Assembly (NCBI GenBank): GCA_963422465.1
Contig: OY730173.1
Span: forward strand, 1,240,001-1,304,000
DNA from: Lichina pygmaea
Lineage: Eukaryota > Ascomycota > Lichinomycetes > Lichinales > Lichinaceae
Reading direction: 5' to 3'
Length of the DNA stretch: 64,000 nucleotides
The translations under genes were made by a program, and so were the position numbers. How positions within the stretch are numbered: the first letter of the stretch is position 1; the number at the start of each line of letters is the position of its first letter. The notes under the pieces are model-generated. The model was given only the letters and a program-made list of their open reading frames with translations, had not been told where the DNA came from and searched no databases. Below, piece by piece: positions 56,079 through 64,000 of this stretch.

Positions 56079-57135
56079 TCTGTCGTCCAAAGACATTGAC
56101 TCTCGAGACCACCCTGCTCTCCAACCAAAGACCATCACTCCCAACTCAGCAGAAAGGTGCTTCTAGCCCAAGCCATTCCAAATCATCATCATCATCATCA
56201 TCATCATCAAAGCCTCTCGGGTCTGAACATACAGTACAGCACCCTCCATTCTTTCTCACCCGAAACCCGTCAATCATCCACGAATGTCTGTAACCTATAT
56301 GTTCACGTGCTTGCTGTGACTACCTACCTCGTTGATTTTTATCTGAGCGGAGAAGCCCCGTTTCTTGCTTGCGATAAATCCTCCTTCTTCCCCTTTCTCT
56401 CGTTGCATGCGTTTGGACTTTGCAAGCCGCTGCATTGTTCTTTGATCATCTGTACAGTATGCATGTGTGTATGTACGAAAAAGTAGAACAGGCCATGGGT
56501 TCTTTGTGGAGTTGGACTTGGCTGCTCGACTTGTCATCATCATCATCGTTATCATCATCGTTGAAGATGGCTGACTGATACTTACAAACACCCTCCCCCC
56601 CCCCCCCTCCCCTTTTCCTTCACAATGGACTCCCCCGTTCTTGTTCACAGTCACATTTACCGCTCCTTGTCAAAAGAATGGCTGTGAAGAAAGAACTTGG
56701 AAGGAGGAACAGTAGCTGTGGATGGCGCGACGGAAGCCTCCGAGGCTGCGGCGGAAGCTGGTCAAGAAGTGTGTGTGGCATTCATGATCAATGGCCAACG
56801 GCCTTAATTACCTGTACCTATCGTACACCTCAGGTACCGTACTACACTGTATGATACTGCAGCGTACTACACCACACTACACTGTACCTCTGTACAGTAC
56901 CCACAGTACGAGTACTTTGTACAATAGCGAGCGGCTCATAGACCAGGCACTCCAGGGTCACTTGCTACAGCATGACGTAGACACAACCACGACAAGACCA
57001 TCATGTCAAGGTATTTGAACACAACCCAATGAAAGAACAAAAGATTTTGTTGGGAGAGAGGGGAGGGGATCTCTGAACAAGGTCTCTTCTGTTAGCAGGA
57101 AAGGATTGTGTAGGAAGAGAAGATTTCAGATGGCA

Positions 57136-57136
<1 letters not shown>

Positions 57137-57183
<47 letters not shown>
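57137..57183. repeat. (GA)n microsatellite
   Basis: About 23 uninterrupted GA units. Confidence 0.9.
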
Positions 57184-57186
<3 letters not shown>

Positions 57187-57628
57187 CAATGGAGAGAGTG
57201 CAGAGTACAGTATTGTACATACCACCCGTACGTAGCCCATGATGATGATATGGTAATTTAACCCAAGGAATACTAGACACCAACAAAGGAATGGTATGAT
57301 AGCTGTCATAAGAGATCTTATGATCCTGCAAATTGCAGAACACAAAGGCCGCCAACGACTTCTCTACCACGCACTCCGTACCGGTACCGTACGGCGCAAG
57401 AGTTATCAGTGTCAAAAAGGGGAGACACTGCTGCTGGAGCTACAAAGGCCTCGACCTGCTCAGAGAGAGGGGAGAAGAAGAAGGAGCTGTCGATTGAAGC
57501 CCACTCGAGTATGATAATGGGCCCTTATCTAGCTGACTAACACTACGGTACCGTACAGTACGGTACTGACTAAAGCCAGGCTCGGCCCTGGCCCTGCTTG
57601 TGGCCGCAATAGAGATACAGAAAGAAAA

Positions 57629-57750
57629 GACAGGACAAGACGACTGGATAGGACAGGACAGGACAGCATAGGACAGGACAGGATAGGATAGGACAGGATA
57701 TAATAGGACAAGATGAGACAGGACAGGATATGACAGGACAGGACAAGACA
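57629..57750. repeat. Degenerate GGACA/GGATA pentanucleotide array
   Basis: Roughly 24 units of GGACA with scattered GGATA and GACAA variants, interrupted by CATAGG. Imperfection suggests an old array. Confidence 0.85.
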
Positions 57751-57861
57751 AAGATAGCCGCTGTGGATACGCCAACATCATTACGAGTAGAGGTACAGTA
57801 CCGTACACGAGATATCAAACATCAAGCATCAAGCATCACTTCTCCCCCTGTAGTAAAACAC

Positions 57862-60800
57862 TTAGGAGGGCTTCTCCCAGTCCACCGGTCCAAAGATTGG
57901 TCTTCCCTTTCCTGCTGATCCTCTTGCTTGTCCCCCTCCCTGTCCTCCCCCACCTCCCACTCCGTCATCGTCATCATCTCCTCCTCCTCCTCCTCCTCCT
58001 CCTCCTCCTCCGTCACCATCACCATCACCTCCTCGTTCATGAGCATCGTTGTTCGATCGGGTTATTTCGCCAGGGCCGTCCTCTGAGATTGCAGCGGCGT
58101 CGTCGGTGCGACTCGCTCTGGCACGCCAATTCTCGTTGCGCCAATGGCTGCTTCCAGGAGTGCGAAGCGGCGTCGTGGCGCCGTCGACGCCTTGCCGTTC
58201 GCCGCTGCTGAGAAGCTTTTGGAGGGCGCCTCCTCCTGTCTTGCTGCCGCCCTTCTGCTGGCCGCGTCGGCCGCGTCGGGACGACATCAGCTCTTGCCAC
58301 GAGCCTTGCTCGACGACGCGCCCTTGATCCAGCACTACGATCTTCTCCGCGATCTTCATCATCTCTTTGGAGTGCGTTATGATCAGGACCGCCATTCCGC
58401 TGTCGCCGCCGCCGCCGCCGCCGCCGCCGCCGTTCACGCTGTCGTTGAGAGCTGATCGCTTTGCCAGCCCGTCGGAGCCATCGACGGGTGTAGCGTTGGG
58501 GCTCGACCTGATCAGTTCGGTCACGGTGTCCCTGATCAGCTGTGCGTTCTCCGAGTCTAGCGAGCTGGTCGCTTCGTCCAGGATGAGCAGCTTGGGCTTG
58601 CGGACCAGGGCCCTGGCGATGGCGATCCGCTGTGCTTGGCCGCCTGACAAACCTTGTCCACCGTCGCCAATCACAGTGGCATAGCTGTGTGGCAGCGACA
58701 TGATGAAGTCGTGAATGCCAGCTTGTTTAGCGGCGTCCGAGATCGAGTATGCTGTACAGTTTTCCGTCTTCCAGACTTCTGTCACGGCACTGTCATTATC
58801 CTTGCTGCCCGACCCGTCATCTGTCGAGGTGGGCAGGCCGTATGCGATATTTGCGGCAATGGTCGTGGGAAACAAAACCGGCTGCTGTGAAACGACTGCA
58901 ATCTGAGATCGAATGCAGTAAATGTCGACCTCGGCGCCAGGCACGCCATTGTAAGTGATCGTGGAGCTGTTCGAAGGACTAATCGGCACCGGATAGAATC
59001 CAACCAAGAGGGACGCGACCGTGGATTTGCCGGACCCAGACGCACCGACAACGGCGATGCTAGAGTTGGCCGCGATTTCGAGATTGATCGAGCGTAACAC
59101 GTCCTGGTCGATCCTCGAAGGGTATGCAAACGACAGGTCCCGGATTTCGACGGGTAACGGCGGGCTGACCTTTGTGGAGCCACTCCTCTCGTGAGAAGAG
59201 CAAGGAAGATGAGCAAGTCGCAACAGACGAGTAGCTGTATCCCGGCTGCTGTTTATCTGTGGGACTGGCACCCCGAAAGTCAGCGGGGATGCTCAATCTT
59301 GTGCGCTACGTACGACGGACATACTGAAGGACACGATGGAGTTGGCATTGGCGATGCTAAAGGTCAGCATCGTGAACACTGTCAATATGTCTGACGTGCT
59401 AAACTCGTTGCTTGACACGAGGACGGCGCCGTAGTAGAAGATGAGCGCTGCTTTGGAGTCAGCCATCGTAGTCCGTGAAACCTTCCAGCTCGCATACCGG
59501 TGATGAACAGGATGCCCGAGTCCGAGAGCCCGTAGAACAAGCCAGAATACGCCGACCGCTTGAGGCCGACTTTGAACGTCAGCGTCGTGGCTCGGGCGTA
59601 CTTGTCCCGGAAGTGGGTCTCCAGCGTCAGTGCTCGAACGACTCTGATGTTCGAGAATGTCTCCGTGAAGATGGATCCTGCGGCCTCGGCAGCGTCGTTG
59701 CTTCGCCCTTCCCACTTGCCCGACACGAACTCGAACCCAGTCGTGACGGCGTACATGATCGGGGCCGATGCTATGCCGACCATGGTCAGTTTCCAACAGA
59801 TGACAAGGCTCCAGATGACGGCCATGGCGGTCATGGCCACGGCCACGAAGACGAAGCCAGCAAAGCGGCCGACCAGATTACGCATCTCTTCGGCGTTGCG
59901 GTCGAGGCATTCGGATATCCTCGACACCGAGTTTCTATCCTTGTCGAACCAAGCTCGGGGCTGCTCCAAGACTCGTCGGAGCGCCTCGACTCGAACCCGG
60001 TCGATCCAGGCTTGGCCGCACGTCTCGAGGAGGTAGTGCATGCAGTAGCTTGCGACGGCATCGGCGATGGCAACTCCTAGAACCGACAGAGACCAGCGCA
60101 GAGCTTGCCTGGCACGGTCTTCCTTGAGAAAGAAGGTCGCCAGCAGCCTCGCGAACAGAAAGGAGAAAACCGGCGTCGCCGCGGCATGCAGCAGAGCAAA
60201 GAAGAAGCCAGAAACGAGGAGGACTCGGCCCCGACGATCAAGGTTCGGCCAAAGCGTGGATAGTATCCGTCTAAGAGACGCAATCCGTTCTGCTTCGGGC
60301 CTCTGTCTCCTCTTCTTGTGCTTTCGAAACCGCGACCACGACTGCGACTGCGTTGGCCCGGGGCTACCCAGGCCGGTCGGGTGGGCCGTTCGAGGTACTC
60401 GTTGCAGCAGACCAATGCGTCCGCTACGTGCCATTCGCCCGTTTCTCGTTGTCCGGCCCGACATCTCCACCATTTCCATCCCAAGCGGCGCCTGTAACCG
60501 CGGGGAGAGCGGCGAGGACAAGGGTGTCAGGGGCGACAGCTGACCCAGCGACGGACGACGTTCGTGCACGTTTACCGTCGGAGCAGAGAACGCAGTGGAG
60601 ACGTAGAAGACGTTGCGAGGAAACTGAAGTTCCAGAGAATCGACCGAGCCCGACCTCTGTCTCCCGGAAAGAACGCCGGCGTCGGACTTCGATCTGAATG
60701 CGAAACGGCTTTTGACGGCTTCCGCACTCTCATCCTCTCCATCGGTGCTGATGGACTCTGCCCTCTTGTGCAACAGCGAGGAGAAAAGCCCCGTGGAGTT

Positions 60801-62695
60801 CTTCTCGAGTGCACCTTTGTATCCTTCCTGAACCACCCGGCCTTCATCGAAGACGTAAACGAAGTCATCCTCGTAGATCTGTGACACGTCGTGCGTTATG
60901 ATGATGGTGGTCTTGCCGTGTCGCCATTCGCGAACGGCGTCCATCACGAGGGACCGGCCGATGTAGTCGAGCGCGCTCGTCGACTCGTCGAGTATCAGGA
61001 CTGGCGTGTCTCGCAACCGGGCTCTAGCGAGGGCCACCCGTTGCCTCTGACCGCCGCTCAGAGACTTGCCCCCCGTGCCCACAGACGTGTCAAGGCCATC
61101 AGGAAGATCGTTGATTGTGGGATGGAGGAGGGCGAGCTGGGAAGCTAACCCGACGTCAGATTTGGTGACACCGTTTCCCGCGTTTCGTCCGAAGGCAATG
61201 TTCTGGAACAGGGTCTCGTTGAAGAGTATGCTCTCTTGCTGTACGAGCGTAACGTTCGTGCGCAGCCAACGCAGATCGAGCGTCTGAATTGCATGGCCGT
61301 CGATGGAGATGTCGCCGCTCCAGTTGGAGTAGTACCGCATGATCAGATTCCCCAGCGTGCTCTTCCCCGAGCCGCTGCCACCGACCACAAAAGTCATCTC
61401 GCCGGCGGGGAAGAATAAAGTAGCGTTGCGAAGCGCCGGTGGATCTGGTCGAGAAGGGTACGAGAAAGAGACCTTGTTCGAGTTAGCAGAAGCGCCGGTC
61501 ATGCCCGTGCGCGTGCTGCTTACCCCACGTATGTCGATGTCTCCTTTGCACTGGCTTGGCAGCACACTTCCCACCATCTCGACGATTCTCCTGCCCCGCT
61601 CGACTCGCAGACGGACGGCTTGTAAGGTACCCCCAGCAGCCCTCCCCTTCTCAAGAACGAGCATCTGAGGTAGAATCTGCTCTACAGCCTGTGTGGCCAT
61701 CAACGCAGCCCAGAAGGTAGTGAGAATCTGTCCAGGAGACTCCTTGCCGGGCCCGGTCAAGGTGCTGCCGTACCAGAAGCCTTGAACAAACATACCGAGC
61801 GTCACCAGACGGATGAACCCAATCTGGAAAGCATTCATGCGTGCTTGGAAGGAATAGCTCTGCGCAGCCTTTCTGATCTCCGCAGAGTACTCTCGGACCT
61901 CGCTGCTTTGGCCATTGAAACATTTGACGGTCTCGATGGCCGAAACAGCGTTGCTAGAGCTCTGCGCAGCTGCCGACAGGCTGTCCTCTTGTCTGTCGAT
62001 GGCGGGCTGCGTCTTGGCTGACGTGTAGGAGAGAACGGCGGCGGCGAGAGGAAAGGTTGCGGTGATGACCAGGGTGAGCCTCCAAGAGTGGTAAAAGGCA
62101 ACGCCCAAAGCTGCTACTGCCGTCACGGTGTATTGAACCAGAAAGCCGAGCGGCTGAGAAGTTGCCATCTGCAGGTCACGAATCTGGCTGCCGAACGTTA
62201 TCGCCGCGCTCAGACCTGCAAGGAGATGAATGCCCGGTACCTTTGCAGTCGGGGTATCAAGGCACCAATGCCGTTCTTGCGCAAATCATACCACTCCAAG
62301 TCCTTCTGCATAAGGCCGTCAAAGAGCTTATCCCTGACCGTCTTTGCCTGAATCTCGCCGAAGACCAGCCAGAACATGAAGAAGCCGCCATTGAGCACCC
62401 AACTTCCGGCACCGACGCCGACGAGGGCGATGCAGTTGACCGCCACCTTCCTGACCAGGTCAGGTCCACCGATCTGGCCACCACCATAGTCGGTGAAGAG
62501 GTTGAACAGTCTGCCGAGAAATATGGAGACCGCCGGTATGACCACTCCAGAGACGATTGAGAAGATCAGAGCTATGACCAAGTTCAAGCAGTGCTTTTTG
62601 GTTGTGAAGTTGAAAAGTGCCCTCCAGGGAGCTCGTCTTGCTGGCTCGCTCTGACCAGACCCGCCGCCCCGGTCATCGTCCTCATCTACCTCCAT
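57862..62695 (-). CDS. ste6: Full-length ABC exporter, STE6 type (a-factor-like pheromone)
   Basis: Four exons: 62695-62241, 62187-59498, 59450-59310, 59264-57862; about 1562 residues arranged TMD-NBD-TMD-NBD. STE6 homologues export the prenylated a-type pheromone at the plasma membrane. NBD1 has Walker A GGSGSGKST (421-429), LSGGQ (528-532), Walker B Glu553 and the Ste6-typical ESTSALDYIGRSLVMDAVREW. NBD2 has GASGSGKST (1169-1177), LSGGQ (1301-1305) and Glu1326, with THSKEM as H-loop; both sites look competent. The linker between the halves is about 200 residues, Ser/Arg-rich. Odd: nine Gly (1374-1382) inside NBD2 between the D-loop and H-loop, and a Gly/Asp-rich tail. The exon 3 donor is ambiguous (59309 or 59312), changing only a few residues. 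Confidence 0.9.
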
Positions 62696-63404
62696 GTACG
62701 CAAATGAGAGTGAGAGATTGCACTAGAGTGGCGTTAGCCGGGAAAGAGCACCTTTCCGCCTTGCTACAGGTCTGCGGAAAGAAAAAGGGTCGGGGTGCCA
62801 ACGCCTGAGGTGCCGTTGCTGAGACGTGACATCCCCAATTGATAGCACATCGAACGGAATTACAAAGAGGAGAGATCTGAACATCAAACCCCGAAAAGGA
62901 CCTCTCAAGGTCATCTGAAGCAAATGTATCTACATTCCAAAACATGTCTGAGTTCGTCGGGCAGGGATCATTTTCATTCAGGGCGCTTAGTATTGTTCTT
63001 CCGAAATAAGAAGAACAGGCGACAGAAATCGTACAGTTGGGAGGTGAAGAAAAAACAACAATGACTAGCATTATTGCGGCCTCGATATACTCTGACTTGC
63101 AGCGACGAGCCATGGCGCCGGACAAGTCACCTCGTGGCTCTTGTGGGGTGTGTAGATTAGAAGAGCCGTGATGGCCGGGATTGCTTAAGCGCGGATGAAG
63201 ATAAGCTGTGTCCGTGGCATTTCAGACAAGCGGACAAAAGCTTTGTTCTCTGGCTGATAGCACAACAAGACGGAACTGGGCAAAATTTCCAGACTTCCTC
63301 ACATCGATGTCGAAATCTTAAGACATAAGCCATCATATACAGTGATAAGGATGAGCCAGCCAAGCTTTTACCCAGTCGACATCTGCTCATTGGATCTGCT
63401 TCGA
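62696..63404. other. STE6 upstream region
   Basis: 709 bp between the STE6 start and the PBDC1 stop. It has no gene I can support. Small minus-strand frames here lack motifs and would form the STE6 5' leader. Confidence 0.5.
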
Positions 63405-64000
63405 CTACTCTTCTCGCGAAGGATCGCTTTTCCTCTCCTCGGGATGCTCCTCCTCGTATCTCCAGTCGTTCAAGCCTTGCCTGTTTCTGTAGATTGACGT
63501 TGATAAATTAGAATTCGACCCAGCTGATCTTCGGCTTCCAGGTGGTCGAACAAACCTCGCAATTTCAATGGCGTAGAATTGCATCCTTGGCACTGCGATC
63601 GACATAGCTCAGCCCGTTGCAGTACATTGGCACACCTTGGCGACCTACCAAAGATCGTCTCCTTCTCGCCGTATTCAAATCTGGGGTTGGTCCTGACAAG
63701 TGTTCCAAAGTTGTAGTCGTCGATCTTCTTTTCGTAGGCCATCATGAACTTCCTCCATCGCTCCTTGCCCGTCTTGCTCTTCATCTCGTCTTCATCGACA
63801 GTCTGTGCCGGGTCGAACTCTGGGAAGTCCCGCTTCAGATGCTCGTGAATCTCATCGTCCATCTTCGTCAACTTCAACTCCGAGCCTCGTCTGCTCCCTA
63901 GAATGTTCCAGTATGTTGCCATGTGCTGAACAGCTATTTTGTGCAGTCAGACTTGACAGATTCAAAGAACGGGAATCGAATCGGATCATCGCACCTTTGA
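63405..64000 (-). CDS. pbdc1: PBDC1 family protein, 5' end off the window
   Basis: Four exons visible: 64000-63995 (only six nt), 63933-63649, 63592-63556, 63486-63405. The last six bases of the window, read in minus, end an exon (TC AAA G) whose intron joins to AVQHMATYW, the conserved start region of the family, so the true ATG is further right. Then come KLTKMDDEIHEHLKRDFPEFDP, MKSKTGKERWRKFMMAYEKKIDDYNFGTLVR, EYGEKETIFVPRMQFYAIEIARNR and GLNDWRYE, closely fitting PBDC1/yeast YPL225W. The name comes from a domain label (polysaccharide biosynthesis) that is misleading. Members are small cytosolic proteins; yeast YPL225W has been linked to chaperoning of eEF1A, which I recall from the literature and cannot confirm here. 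Confidence 0.9.

Larger units (their letters stand above)
56079..57861. other. Convergent gene-poor stretch, 1.8 kb, rich in simple repeats
   Basis: No gene. Simple repeats: (ATC)n at 56184-56212, C13 at 56595-56607, (GA)n at 57137-57183, and an AGGAC(A/T)-type array at 57629-57750. GTAC-rich words occur at about 56820-56930 and 57540-57570. Confidence 0.6.

Noticed and set aside
62682-63125. 147-codon minus open frame between STE6 and PBDC1
   Set aside because: AT-balanced sequence with no family match; it overlaps the STE6 start region in the same strand and is better read as its leader.

Overview
The window is nuclear DNA of a filamentous ascomycete (Pezizomycotina, quite possibly Sordariomycetes). 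Most genes are split by 45-80 bp introns with GT..AG ends, CTGAC/CTAAC-type branch sites and conserved reading phase. The proteins are typical of moulds: an MSH6 with an N-terminal PCNA box, a But2-domain secreted protein, an STE6-type a-factor exporter, fungal mitoribosomal proteins and a Sip1-type GH36 enzyme. I reconstructed exons by hand from splice sites, phase and family conservation. Every multi-exon model quoted here closes in frame, but none has been checked against transcripts.

Layout. 1-9.4 kb: glutaminyl-peptide cyclotransferase (-, cut by the window edge), MSH6 (-, 6 exons), a 626-bp pogo-like inverted-repeat element, mitochondrial tyrosyl-tRNA synthetase (-, 5 exons). 9.9-22 kb: PYM (+), GABA/amino-acid permease (+, 7 exons with an 11-nt microexon), a short MuDR-type DNA-binding protein with a zinc knuckle (+), GH36 alpha-galactosidase/raffinose-synthase-like protein (+, 10 exons), succinate-semialdehyde dehydrogenase (-). 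22-36 kb: But2-domain secreted protein (-), an intergenic region crowded with short palindromes, mitoribosomal mS26 (-) and nucleolar GTPase NOG2 (+) back to back, a 2.8-kb gene-free stretch holding one decayed Tc1/mariner relic, a 15-exon MFS sugar transporter (+), and a second Tc1/mariner relic with 31-bp perfect inverted repeats. 36-50 kb: ankyrin-repeat protein (+), a non-LTR retroelement insertion carrying only ORF1 between 13-bp target duplications, FGAM synthase (-), a disordered Ser/Ala/Pro-rich protein (+), mitoribosomal uS8 (-). 50-64 kb: a conserved Pro/Gln-rich protein (+), a single-pass membrane protein (+), STE6-like ABC exporter (-), and PBDC1 (-, cut by the right edge).

Most genes are housekeeping (mismatch repair, purine synthesis, mitochondrial translation, ribosome assembly, mRNA surveillance) and are not organised as a metabolic cluster. 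The only functional pairing is a GABA-type permease and SSADH, about 6 kb apart and separated by the GH36 gene. The gene-poor stretches carry the unusual material: four transposon-derived features of different classes, GTAC/TACG-rich palindromic tracts, simple repeats, and two G/C homopolymers of exactly 30 nt. I found no convincing new multi-gene system. The most distinctive items are the palindrome cluster at 23.5-24.1 kb, the ORF1-only retroelement and the small MuDR-derived gene.
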